A stretch of DNA of 64,000 nucleotides from Oculatella sp. LEGE 06141 (GTDB lineage: Bacteria; Cyanobacteriota; Cyanobacteriia; Elainellales; Elainellaceae): positions 62,001 to 126,000 of the forward strand of contig NZ_JADEWO010000013.1 of the NCBI RefSeq assembly GCF_015207605.1, read 5' to 3'. A model generated the notes under the pieces. The model was not told where the DNA came from and ran no database searches. It saw only the letters and a list, made by a program, of their open reading frames with translations. The translations under genes were made by a program, and so were the position numbers. Positions 9,088-17,659 of the stretch are shown one piece after another. Position 1 is the stretch's first letter; the number at the start of each line of letters is the position of its first letter.

Positions 9088-9915
9088 ATGTCTCAGGGCA
9101 TTTTGTCACTGGCCAAGCAAGGAAATCCTCGTGCTATTGCGGCATTAATCAATCACTCGACTCGGCCTCAGGGAATTACGGTACAGGTTGCCAGACAGGA
9201 TGATTGTCTGCATGTGCTGTTTGAATCAGCACGGGCACCTAATCAGCAGGACGCTGTTGTTTTGATCTGCAACAGCATGAAGATTCTCAAGGTTGAACCG
9301 ATTCAATCGGTCAAGGTTTATGGGCGACAAAGCGGTGAGAAGCCTGTGGCATGGAGCCAGGTGATTCAGGTTAAACCCGCATTCAACCCGTCGAGTGTAG
9401 ATAGTTCGAGTGCAGACAGTTCAAGTGCAGACAGCCACGCGTCGGATGTACCAATTTCAACGGGTAGTCCTGTGACTCAATTAGAGACTCAATCAGAATT
9501 TCCCCCAGCGGCGATCGAATCCCAGTCTGTTGACCCTACCCCCTTGCTTGAGCCGCCTGAGTTGCCGTCTGCGGGCACTCAGCCATCTGAACTGCCTGAG
9601 GCGATCGCCACTCCCTCTGAGGTTACTGCGACTCCCGGCCAAGACTGGTTGCGCCGTCCAGAAGCCGTGGTTTTGATTCTCTTTGTCAGCATGATTATGC
9701 TCTGGCAACTGTACATCGACCTGCTAGAGGAGGCTGAAGCCGACTCGCTGAGCGGGCGCGAACTTGCGGAACGGTTGGGCATCAACCAAAGTACCATCAG
9801 CCGTCGCAAAGACCGCGACGATTTTAGCGAGTGGACACGCAGCCTCGACCCCGATGGCATTGGTTGGGTTTACCAGAACCAGTCCTTTGTACCCAAACTA
9901 CACGCGGACGAATAA
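9088..9915 (+). CDS. Cyanobacterial protein with membrane helix and C-terminal helix-turn-helix
   Basis: 275 aa from ATG 9088 (MSQGILSLAKQGNPRAI); an upstream in-frame ATG at 9031 gives an extension that looks unlike the family. Residues 1-105 form a conserved cyanobacterial module (HVLFESARAPNQQ, VKVYGRQSGEKPVAW). A Ser/Asp- and Pro-rich linker follows, including a short tandem repeat SSADSSSAD. Then comes one hydrophobic helix (VVLILFVSMIMLWQLYI, about residue 210-226), and finally LSGRELAERLGINQSTISRR, which reads as a helix-turn-helix. The order predicts a membrane-tethered DNA-binding or protein-binding domain. Function unknown. It lies upstream of DUF3038/DUF4335 in the same direction. 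Confidence 0.75.
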   Translation: MSQGILSLAKQGNPRAIAALINHSTRPQGITVQVARQDDCLHVLFESARAPNQQDAVVLICNSMKILKVEPIQSVKVYGRQSGEKPVAWSQVIQVKPAFNPSSVDSSSADSSSADSHASDVPISTGSPVTQLETQSEFPPAAIESQSVDPTPLLEPPELPSAGTQPSELPEAIATPSEVTATPGQDWLRRPEAVVLILFVSMIMLWQLYIDLLEEAEADSLSGRELAERLGINQSTISRRKDRDDFSEWTRSLDPDGIGWVYQNQSFVPKLHADE

Positions 9916-10052
9916 CGACAACCCGATTGCAGGATGATCGGTTGTAGAAAAACTCCGTAGGGTAGAGGGAAACATCCTCTAATTTCAGGCAGTCTTGTTT
10001 CAATACTTGTAACTGCCGGATCAACCTTCGCTTTGTTTTCTACTCTGAAGCT

Positions 10053-10649
10053 ATGCCCCCCTCTGTCAAGTCATCTGCCTCGAATCCGGCCTGGGATGAG
10101 CTGACGCTGGCAAACCAGCCCGACCCGACCCAACTGGACAACATCAAAGCCCAGCTCGATCTGGTTTTACTGGCGTTAGAAGCGCTGGCAAAGATCACCT
10201 CGGAGGGTATTCTTCAGGCAGCAGTTGAGCTAAACCTGGCTGATGTTGTGTCCGATCGGGTAGCGCTGTGGCGGCTGCGTCAATCCAGTCCCTTACGGCG
10301 GGGACGCGGGCGGAAGCGACTAGACATAGAGGAGGCGCGGGCGCTGGTTTTAATTATTTGCCACCTGGCTAAGCAGCATCAGGAGCTAATTCGCCGTGCC
10401 GTTGCTCTGTTAGAGCAATTGACCGAACAAAACAAAGAGCCTCACCATGCTTCGCTCCTGGGAGATTATCTAGATAATTTTAGTAATACGTACCAGGAAC
10501 GCATGGAAGAAGGGGAGAATTCTTCTCCCGATCAGCTCACCTACCTGGCGTTGAAATTGCTAGTTGATCTGCTGTTTTATAGCGCACCTAGTGGTTCTCG
10601 TCGCCTCTGGCTAGCACTGTTAGATCGGTCACGCGATCGCAGGGAATAA
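10053..10649 (+). CDS. DUF3038 domain protein
   Basis: 198 aa, cyanobacteria-restricted family. Hallmark segments are LDNIKAQLDLVLLALEAL (residue ~30), VALWRLRQSSPLRRGRGRK and EEARALVLIICHLAKQHQEL. It is predicted mostly helical and soluble, with no enzymatic motif. The next gene on the same strand, 41 bp downstream, is a DUF4335 protein; as I recall this pair is commonly adjacent in cyanobacteria, suggesting one complex or pathway. Function unknown. Confidence 0.85.
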   Translation: MPPSVKSSASNPAWDELTLANQPDPTQLDNIKAQLDLVLLALEALAKITSEGILQAAVELNLADVVSDRVALWRLRQSSPLRRGRGRKRLDIEEARALVLIICHLAKQHQELIRRAVALLEQLTEQNKEPHHASLLGDYLDNFSNTYQERMEEGENSSPDQLTYLALKLLVDLLFYSAPSGSRRLWLALLDRSRDRRE

Positions 10650-10690
10650 CTATTCCTTTAGCCCTCGTCACTTGTTGCTCATTCTTGCTT

Positions 10691-12040
10691 ATGTCATCAG
10701 TTCTACGTCGATATACTCCTCCAACCTGCACCTTAGAAATTGCAGCAAAGGGTTCGCCTTTGTCACGGTGGACTGATCGTCCAGTGCTGAAACAATTGCG
10801 GTTTCAACTCAGTTTTGATGACCCCAAGCTGCCCACCGAACAGCAGGTCAAGGTTAGAGGCGATCGCGCTCAGCTTGAACGGCTGTGTGAAGTGGTTGAA
10901 ACTTACATTCAGCACACCCTGAATCAACCCTCTCATGTCCTTATGCCGCTGCGGTTTGAGTTGCCCTCTAAGCCTGTGGATCAAGACCTGTCTTCTACGG
11001 AAGCAGGCATTCGTCTTAAACCGAAAGGGCTGCTGTCCCATGAGCTATGGTTGGGCGGTCTGGCGACTGAAGAGTCGGGTTCTGTGGTTCACCTCAGTGC
11101 CTTGCAGTTGTTTGATCTCGCCAACGCGTTAGACGAATACACGGCTGAATCGCTGGCTATTCCGTCTTTAGGACGGTCAAACTGGTTCAGCCGCTCATCG
11201 GGATGGGCACGAATTGCAGCGATCGCAGTTTTAGCGTTGGGAGCCTCCTCCGTGCTGGCGAAGTTTGTGATGGATGTATCTTCGCCAACCGCCGTGCAGA
11301 CGGCAACCACCACTGCGGCTCAGGAATCGGGGCGTCAGGGTTTAGAGTCTCCAGTGGCTCTGGATGATTTTCCGGATGTTGCCAATTTGCCAGATGCCAC
11401 CAAAACCGCACCGCCGTCCTTGGGCAACCTGGAACCGTTACCGCCGCCGCCCGTTCCTGGTAGCACCCAACCGCCGCCCCCAGCGCTTCCTTCGGTGGTA
11501 GTGCCTCCTAATCCGGCAGTGGTGGCTCCACCGCCCTCGGCAGCGCAATCTGCCCCTGTACCGGCTCAACCGTCTGCCGCTCCGCCTGCGGCTGCGCCCC
11601 CTACTCAGGCACCGATCGCCCTATCTATTCCCGAAAATGGTGCTGCCAGTACAACCAATGGTGGGCAGTCGCCTGTGGAGGGTTTGAATGACGTTCCGCC
11701 GCAAGGAGCGGATAGCACGGCACGACAGGCTCCTGGGGGTGGTACGGCGTTTGACTCAATTCCGCAAATTGCTGAGGTTCGCAGCTATTTCCAGGATCGC
11801 TGGCAACCTCCTGATGGGCTGGCGCAAACTCTAGAATATCGGTTGGTGTTGAACAGTGACGGGTCGCTTCAGCGGATTACGCCGCTGGGAACGGCTGCCG
11901 GAACGTATCTCGATCGCACGGATATGCCGTTGTTGAACGAGCCATTTGTATCGCCAACGGACGGCGGGCAAACCCCACAGGTCAGGCTGGTGCTACGACC
12001 AGATGGTGGAGTTCAAACGTTCGCCGATCCAGGCAGCTAG
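10691..12040 (+). CDS. DUF4335 domain protein
   Basis: 449 aa. ATG 10691 chosen over a TTG two codons upstream. The N-terminal domain (about residues 1-150) carries the family signature RRYTPPTCTLEI and LRFQLSFDDPKLP. A hydrophobic segment AAIAVLALGASSVLAKFVM (about residue 178-197) should cross the membrane. Then a long Pro/Ala-rich linker, about residues 230-340, is followed by a compact C-terminal domain (SYFQDRWQPP, EYRLVLNSDGSLQRITPLG). The layout fits a cytoplasmic domain tethered to an external, wall-spanning tail. Function unknown. Likely co-transcribed with DUF3038. Confidence 0.85.
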   Translation: MSSVLRRYTPPTCTLEIAAKGSPLSRWTDRPVLKQLRFQLSFDDPKLPTEQQVKVRGDRAQLERLCEVVETYIQHTLNQPSHVLMPLRFELPSKPVDQDLSSTEAGIRLKPKGLLSHELWLGGLATEESGSVVHLSALQLFDLANALDEYTAESLAIPSLGRSNWFSRSSGWARIAAIAVLALGASSVLAKFVMDVSSPTAVQTATTTAAQESGRQGLESPVALDDFPDVANLPDATKTAPPSLGNLEPLPPPPVPGSTQPPPPALPSVVVPPNPAVVAPPPSAAQSAPVPAQPSAAPPAAAPPTQAPIALSIPENGAASTTNGGQSPVEGLNDVPPQGADSTARQAPGGGTAFDSIPQIAEVRSYFQDRWQPPDGLAQTLEYRLVLNSDGSLQRITPLGTAAGTYLDRTDMPLLNEPFVSPTDGGQTPQVRLVLRPDGGVQTFADPGS

Positions 12041-12158
12041 TCTACCTGGATGGCAGGGTTGAACCGGGATGCGGTTGAGGCCGTTGCGCTTGGATGAACG
12101 ATCGCAACACGCTAGCATCAATACATCAGCCTGTTTCAACGTTCAGTGAGTGCAACCC

Positions 12159-13628
12159 ATGACAACGGCAGTGACCCAGCGCAATTGGCAGCCCATTATC
12201 AAGCAGTTTGAAGCGGTGGTGGACAAAAAAGGCGTGATGCAGCGGCGAGAAGAGTTGCTGGTCTACGAGTGTGATGGGTTAACGAGCTATCGTCAGCGTC
12301 CGGCGGTGGCCGTCTTTCCCCGCACTACCGAACAGGTGGCAGAACTGGTGAAAATTTGCGATCGCCACACGGTGCCGTTCATTGCCCGCGGAGCCGGAAC
12401 TGGCCTGTCGGGTGGAGCGCTCCCAATCGAAAACTGCGTTCTGATCGTAACCTCTCTGATGCGGCAGATTCTTGAAATTGATTTTGAGAATCAGCGGGTA
12501 GTAGTGCAACCGGGGGTGATCAATAGCTGGGTAACGCAAGCCGTGAGCGGTGCTGGATTCTACTATGCGCCTGATCCCTCCAGCCAAATTGTTTGCTCGG
12601 TGGGCGGCAACGTGGCCGAGAATTCCGGCGGCGTACACTGCCTTAAATATGGTGTCACGACGAATCATGTGTTGGGGCTAAAGCTGGTATTACCCGATGG
12701 GTCGATCGCCGATGTGGGCAGCAAAATTCCCGAAATGCCGGGATATGACCTGACCGGGCTGTTTGTTGGCTCTGAGGGTACGTTGGGCATTGCTACCGAA
12801 ATTACCCTTCGCATTCTCAAGGCTCCAGAGGCGATCGCCGTTCTCCTGGCCGATTTCACTAGCATTGAAGCTGCGGGACAAACGGTGTCTGACATCATCA
12901 GCGCTGGCATTATTCCGGGCGGCATGGAAATGATGGACAACTTCAGCATTAACGCCGTTGAAGACGTAGTGCGAACAGACTGCTACCCGCGCGATGCCAC
13001 CGCAATTTTGCTAATTGAACTGGACGGATTGACGGTTGAAGTGGCGGCTAACCGTGAACGGGTGGAGGCGATTTGCCGCCAAAATGGTGCCCGTAGCATT
13101 ACGACAGCGGTCGATCCTCAGGAGCGGTTAACGCTATGGAAAGGCCGCAAGGCCGCGTTTGCGGCGATGGGCAAAATTAGCCCCGACTATTATGTGCAAG
13201 ATGGCGTTATTCCGCGTACCAAACTGCCGGATGTGCTGCGGGAAATTGAAGCGTTGGGAGAACAGCACGGTTACAAAGTGGCGAACGTGTTCCATGCGGG
13301 TGATGGTAACCTGCATCCGCTCATTCTTTACGATAATTCGGTGCCTGGTCAGCTAGAGGCCGTTGAAGCGCTGGGGGGCGACATTTTGAAGCTGTGTGTC
13401 AAAGTCGGCGGCAGCATTTCTGGCGAACACGGCATTGGTGCCGATAAACGGTGCTATATGCCAGAAATGTTTAGCGCGACGGATTTGGAAACCATGCAGT
13501 GGGTACGCCAGGTATTTGACCCCAAGGGCATTGCTAACCCCGAAAAATTGTTGCCAACGCCTCGTACGTGTGGTGAAGCAGCGCAATCGATCGCCCATCA
13601 GCCGTTTCCAACCCTGGAACTATACTAA
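12159..13628 (+). CDS. glcD: Glycolate dehydrogenase / FAD-linked oxidase GlcD
   Basis: 489 aa from ATG 12159 (in-frame GTG at 12150 is an alternative). It is a GlcD-type flavoprotein that oxidises glycolate to glyoxylate in photorespiration and passes electrons to the membrane chain. The FAD-binding PCMH domain is visible at residues ~50-230 (GAGTGLSGGALP, PDPSSQ, GGNVAENSGG, GSEGTLGI). The C-terminal oxidase domain has HAGDGNLHP and SGEHGIG, which carry the conserved His residues near the flavin. No glcE/glcF partners lie beside it, which is normal for cyanobacteria, where the subunits are dispersed. A D-lactate dehydrogenase activity cannot be excluded. Confidence 0.88.
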   Translation: MTTAVTQRNWQPIIKQFEAVVDKKGVMQRREELLVYECDGLTSYRQRPAVAVFPRTTEQVAELVKICDRHTVPFIARGAGTGLSGGALPIENCVLIVTSLMRQILEIDFENQRVVVQPGVINSWVTQAVSGAGFYYAPDPSSQIVCSVGGNVAENSGGVHCLKYGVTTNHVLGLKLVLPDGSIADVGSKIPEMPGYDLTGLFVGSEGTLGIATEITLRILKAPEAIAVLLADFTSIEAAGQTVSDIISAGIIPGGMEMMDNFSINAVEDVVRTDCYPRDATAILLIELDGLTVEVAANRERVEAICRQNGARSITTAVDPQERLTLWKGRKAAFAAMGKISPDYYVQDGVIPRTKLPDVLREIEALGEQHGYKVANVFHAGDGNLHPLILYDNSVPGQLEAVEALGGDILKLCVKVGGSISGEHGIGADKRCYMPEMFSATDLETMQWVRQVFDPKGIANPEKLLPTPRTCGEAAQSIAHQPFPTLELY

Positions 13629-13639
13629 AAGCGGCATAG

Positions 13640-13666
13640 AAAAAGGGCGAATGTATCGTTCGCCCT
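13640..13666 (-). terminator. Terminator of the DUF2795 gene
   Basis: Eight-bp stem AGGGCGAA/TTCGCCCT with a 7-nt loop. The T-run (TTTTT) is on the minus-strand transcript, so it serves the minus gene at 13707-13904. The hairpin may also help terminate glcD from the other side. Confidence 0.65.
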
Positions 13667-13706
13667 AGCAAGGAGAATTCCAGTCAATCCACTCATTCCC
13701 CAAAGG

Positions 13707-13904
13707 TCATTCCTCAACGGCACCGATCGCTTTACTGACATCGGCTGAGGTTTCAAACTCATCATCTGGCATTTGCTGTAAGGTGTTTAGCACCTCTTTA
13801 TCTGCCCCTTGCTCTTTTGCATGGGACACCACATCCTCTTTGGAGGCCGGATAGCTTATGCCTTTTAGAAATTTCTGAATTTGAATTGGATTGGCTTTAG
13901 CCAT
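13707..13904 (-). CDS. DUF2795 domain protein
   Basis: 65 aa (MAKANPIQIQKFLKGISYP...) with GGGAG eight bases upstream of the ATG. It has the DUF2795 core: a helix starting NPIQIQKFLKGI, then YPASKEDVVSHAKEQGA and VLNTLQQMPDDEFET. It is a small acidic helical protein, soluble and without a known activity. It is flanked by convergent glcD and the divergent ergothioneine cluster, with its own terminator. Confidence 0.85.
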   Translation of the reverse strand: MAKANPIQIQKFLKGISYPASKEDVVSHAKEQGADKEVLNTLQQMPDDEFETSADVSKAIGAVEE

Positions 13905-14160
13905 TGAGTTGCTCCCTTGAGGCGTTCAACTGAACTACTCAATCGTAGAATGAACCATTCGCTGTATTCCTCCTACTGAAGGCTCAGCTCGGTTGCTCTA
14001 GATTCTGTCTCAAGATTGATTTCAAATAAAGGTAGGAACCCCATCTCGCCCCCGGCAGCCAGGGTTCAACCCAGTTGATGTAGAACAGATGCGATATGCG
14101 GAAGAACACAAGCCACTGCATCTCTTTTACAATGCGATCGACCCCACAACCGATTTCATC

Positions 14161-14946
14161 ATGTGCCGATTGCTCGGATATTTAGGACGATCGATTCAGC
14201 TCGATCGCCTGTTGTACAAGCCAGATCATTCGCTGATAGTGCAAAGTTATCAGCCGCGTGAAATGACCGCTGGCTTGCTGAATGCAGATGGGTTCGGCGT
14301 GGGCTGGCATCATCCCCATCAAGACACCTTGCCGTTCACCTATCGCAATACATTGCCAATCTGGAATGACAGCAATTTACCTGGCTTAAGCCGTTACATT
14401 GAGTCTGGCTGTGTGGTGGCCAGCGTTCGCAGCGCCACGGCTGGGTTGGCGGTTGACCTCAATAACTGTCCACCGTTTCAGTACGATCGCCTTCTGGCTG
14501 TTCACAACGGCTACATCGAAAACTTTCGCCAAACGCTGTATCGCCCCATTCGCGATCGCCTCAGCGACTCGCTTTATCAATCCATTCAGGGCACCACTGA
14601 TTCAGAGCATATTGTGGCGCTGTTAATCCACGAATGGCAGCAGTCTCATTCCCTGGAGCAAGCCTTAAAGGACACATTGATTGAGCTATTTAAGCTGGCT
14701 GCCGCGCACAGCGTGACAGCAGGTGCCAATTTGATTGTGAGTGATGGGCAGCGCTTAGTGGCCTGCCGCGCTTCTAATCGCTCTCCTGCCCCGTCTCTTT
14801 ATTGGCTGAGAGACGACCCTCTCTTTCCAGAGGCAGTAGTGATTGCGTCGGAACCATTGTTTGCTGGCAAATGGAACGCGTTTCCAGAACACAGCATCCT
14901 AAGCGTAAGGAACGATCTTGATGTTCAAATTCAATCATTCGGATGA
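14161..14946 (+). CDS. egtC: Ergothioneine biosynthesis protein EgtC-like class II amidotransferase
   Basis: 261 aa. Start ATG 14161 chosen because it yields MCRLLGYLG, placing Cys2 as the N-terminal nucleophile after Met removal; an upstream in-frame ATG at 14089 would bury it. Class II (Ntn) glutamine amidotransferase fold: NADGFGVGWH, SVRSATAGL and AVHNGYIENF are visible. EgtC removes the glutamate from the gamma-Glu-Cys-hercynine sulfoxide conjugate. The coding end overlaps egtB by 26 bp, so translation is coupled. The pathway assignment rests strongly on the adjacent egtB and egtD. Confidence 0.88.
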   Translation: MCRLLGYLGRSIQLDRLLYKPDHSLIVQSYQPREMTAGLLNADGFGVGWHHPHQDTLPFTYRNTLPIWNDSNLPGLSRYIESGCVVASVRSATAGLAVDLNNCPPFQYDRLLAVHNGYIENFRQTLYRPIRDRLSDSLYQSIQGTTDSEHIVALLIHEWQQSHSLEQALKDTLIELFKLAAAHSVTAGANLIVSDGQRLVACRASNRSPAPSLYWLRDDPLFPEAVVIASEPLFAGKWNAFPEHSILSVRNDLDVQIQSFG

Positions 14947-16303
14947 CTTCGGACGTGCCAACATCCAGTCTCGCTTTGCCCCACTAGGGCACGCCCCCAG
15001 CGACATTGTGCGAGATTCGCTGCACCAGACCGTGCGCGATCGCCGTCAACAGCTCAAGCGTTGGCTGCAATCGTGTCGGCAGGCGACCCTCGACCAGTTT
15101 GAGGAGGTTGATTATGAAACGCTGTGCCATCAAGCCCATCCAGACTTTAGCCCCATCGGGTGGCACTTAGGCCACATCGCCTTTACCGAATCGATGTGGA
15201 TTTTGGAGCGCTATGCCGGACAGTCGCCTCTGTTCCCACAGTACCGTCGGCTACTGGCGGCAGATGGATTACCCAAAACGGAGCGGGGCAACTTGCCTAC
15301 GTTGCCAGAACTGTTTCACTATCTAGATACGGTGCGAGAGCACGTCTTAATCTATCTGGAAACAGCACCGCTAGAGCAGCAAGAACGCCTCTGGCGCTGG
15401 TTGATGCAGCATGAAAGTCAGCACAGCGAAACCATCAGCCTGGTGCTGCAATTGCAGCGATCGCGTCAGGGTAATGGTCAGTGGTCTAGCCGCAACCCAC
15501 CGTCTTCTCAAGCGGGTGCGACAACACCCAGCTCAGAGTGGCTCTCCTCAGACATGATTCAAATTCCGGCAGGCTATTTTGAGCAGGGCAACCATTCGCT
15601 GGATGCGCTCGACAACGAACGCATGGTGCATCCCGTTTATTTGGAGACGTACTGGATCGATCGCTATCCGGTGACATGCGCCGACTATCGCGTCTTTATG
15701 GAATCAGGCGGCTATCAAGAATCGCGCTGGTGGTCGGAGGCCGGATGGGACTGGTTGCAACATCATCCGATCGCCAAACCGCTCTACTGGTCAGACCATC
15801 CTGAGTGGAATAACCACCCCGTCTGTGGTGTGAGCTGGTTTGAAGCAGAAGCCTATGCCAATTTTGTCGGCAAGCGCTTGCCAACCGAGGCAGAGTGGGA
15901 AAAGGCCGCTGGTTGGAATCCTGAACTGGAGCAACGGCAGACCTACACCTGGGGCAACGCATTACCAACCTCTCGTCATGCCAATCACGATCACTGGGTG
16001 GGTCATACGACTCCGGTAGATGCTTACCCAGCGGGTCGCAGTGCTTACGGCTGCGAGGATATGCTCGGCAATGTTTGGGAATGGACAACCGACTGGTTTG
16101 ATGGCTACCCCGGCTTCCAGGCGTATCCCTATCGCGGTTACTCCCAGGTTTATTTTGATGGCAAACACCGGGTGCTGCGGGGAGGAAGTTGGGCTACGCG
16201 CCCGTGGGCGCTACGTTGCGCCTTTCGCAATTGGTATCATCCCGGTGTGCGGCAAGTGCTGGCAGGGTTCCGCTGTGCCCGCGACCAGGGCGCAACTCGC
16301 TAA
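14921..16303 (+). CDS. egtB: Ergothioneine biosynthesis sulfoxide synthase EgtB
   Basis: 460 aa from ATG 14921, with AAGGA upstream inside egtC. An N-terminal DinB-like helical domain (about residues 30-180) carries the iron ligands: one His in GWHLGHIAF and the HESQHSE motif. The C-terminal formylglycine-generating/sulfatase-modifying domain (from about residue 205: DMIQIPAGYFEQG, VSWFEAEAYANFVGKRLPTE, LGNVWEWTTDWF, RVLRGGSWA) completes the active site. It joins hercynine to a thiol (gamma-Glu-Cys or Cys) by O2-dependent C-S bond formation at the non-heme iron. Confidence 0.93.
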   Translation: MFKFNHSDDFGRANIQSRFAPLGHAPSDIVRDSLHQTVRDRRQQLKRWLQSCRQATLDQFEEVDYETLCHQAHPDFSPIGWHLGHIAFTESMWILERYAGQSPLFPQYRRLLAADGLPKTERGNLPTLPELFHYLDTVREHVLIYLETAPLEQQERLWRWLMQHESQHSETISLVLQLQRSRQGNGQWSSRNPPSSQAGATTPSSEWLSSDMIQIPAGYFEQGNHSLDALDNERMVHPVYLETYWIDRYPVTCADYRVFMESGGYQESRWWSEAGWDWLQHHPIAKPLYWSDHPEWNNHPVCGVSWFEAEAYANFVGKRLPTEAEWEKAAGWNPELEQRQTYTWGNALPTSRHANHDHWVGHTTPVDAYPAGRSAYGCEDMLGNVWEWTTDWFDGYPGFQAYPYRGYSQVYFDGKHRVLRGGSWATRPWALRCAFRNWYHPGVRQVLAGFRCARDQGATR

Positions 16304-16463
16304 CCTGTTCAGACGACTCTAGCAATTTCTCTGATTTCCTCCTAAAGGTTTAAGCTGAATCTCAGAATCGGGTGGGAGAATACAAAGCGGATGTTTGCTG
16401 TGAACTAATAGTCGGCATTGAGTTCGGCTGAGAAACATCCATTAAAGGGTTCTAAGAGGCTTC

Positions 16464-17543
16464 ATGCAAGTAACACCAACATCTAACTCCGTGAGTGCAG
16501 TTACCGATACTCGCGATCGCCACCCTGACCATTCGCTCGATCTGACTCGTTTAGAGATTGATTATTTGCTCAATCCAGTTGAGGCAAATCAAGCAGAATT
16601 AGAGGCTGCTCAAGATGTTGTAAATGGATTACGCCAACCGCAGAAAACCTTGCCGCCCCGTTATTTTTATGACGATCGCGGCTCTGAACTATTTGAGCAA
16701 ATTTGCAATTTACCCGAATATTATTTGACCCGCAGCGAAACGGCCATTTTCAACACCTGTGCCGAGGCGATCGCTCAGATTACCGGAGCCTGTGAACTGG
16801 TGGAACTAGGCAGCGGCAGTGCTACCAAAACCCGCATTTTGTTGAATGCGTATCAGGCACAGGGGCACCCCCTGCGCTACCTGCCAATTGATGTCAGTGC
16901 TGGAATTTTAGAAAGCAGCGCTCGCGATTTGCTGGCAGATTATCCCAGTTTGACGGTGCAGGGCCTGGTAAGTACCTATCAACTGGCTTTAGAGCGGCTT
17001 GTCCCAGCGCAACTGCCCACTCGAATGATTTGCTTTATTGGCAGCACGTTGGGCAATCTCGACCCGCACGCCTGCGATCGCTTTTTTAGCCAGATCACCC
17101 GAGCGTTGCAACCAGGCGAATATTTTTTGCTGGGGGTTGACCTGCAAAAGCCAAAGGAGGTGCTGGAAGCGGCCTACAATGACAACCAGGGCGTAACGGC
17201 AGAGTTCAACTTGAATATGCTGCGACACTTAAACCGCCGCTTTGACGGCAACTTTGACCTGACTCAATTTGAACATTGGTCAGTTTACAACGAGTCGCAA
17301 CATCAAATTGAAATGCGCTTAAGAAGCCTGACAGCTCAGCAGGTTGAGCTACGGGCATTGGATCTGCAAGTTGAGTTTCGACCGGGTGAAACCATCTTGA
17401 GTGAAATTTCCCGCAAGTTTGATCTGGATGTACTCCAACACGACCTGAAAACCAGAGGACTTGTCCCGATTCAATCGTGGACTGACCCAAATCACTGGTT
17501 TGGCGTGCTGTTGTGCCAGTTGCCGCTAAAGGATGCTGCATAG
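16464..17543 (+). CDS. egtD: L-histidine N-alpha-methyltransferase EgtD
   Basis: 359 aa. It transfers three methyl groups from S-adenosylmethionine to histidine, giving hercynine, the first ergothioneine step. The family signature RYFYDDRGSELFEQIC is near residue 66, the SAM site ELGSGSATKTR near residue 114, and ICFIGSTLGNLDP in the middle. There are 160 bp between egtB and egtD, so it may have its own promoter or be the third gene of the operon. egtA and egtE equivalents are not in the window. Confidence 0.95.
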   Translation: MQVTPTSNSVSAVTDTRDRHPDHSLDLTRLEIDYLLNPVEANQAELEAAQDVVNGLRQPQKTLPPRYFYDDRGSELFEQICNLPEYYLTRSETAIFNTCAEAIAQITGACELVELGSGSATKTRILLNAYQAQGHPLRYLPIDVSAGILESSARDLLADYPSLTVQGLVSTYQLALERLVPAQLPTRMICFIGSTLGNLDPHACDRFFSQITRALQPGEYFLLGVDLQKPKEVLEAAYNDNQGVTAEFNLNMLRHLNRRFDGNFDLTQFEHWSVYNESQHQIEMRLRSLTAQQVELRALDLQVEFRPGETILSEISRKFDLDVLQHDLKTRGLVPIQSWTDPNHWFGVLLCQLPLKDAA

Positions 17544-17566
17544 CATCGTAGCCCTATTCATTTCCC

Positions 17567-17599
17567 ACAGAGTGGCGACAGAGTGGCGACAGAGTGGCG
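17567..17599 (+). repeat. Perfect 11-bp tandem repeat, three units
   Basis: The unit ACAGAGTGGCG is repeated exactly three times in the 116-bp gap between egtD and dusA. Short repeats of this kind expand by slippage. No function seen. Confidence 0.9.
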
Positions 17600-17659
17600 G
17601 TCGATCGCCATGATTACACCTGATAATGGATCTACTGCGATCGCTTTACTGAAAGACCC

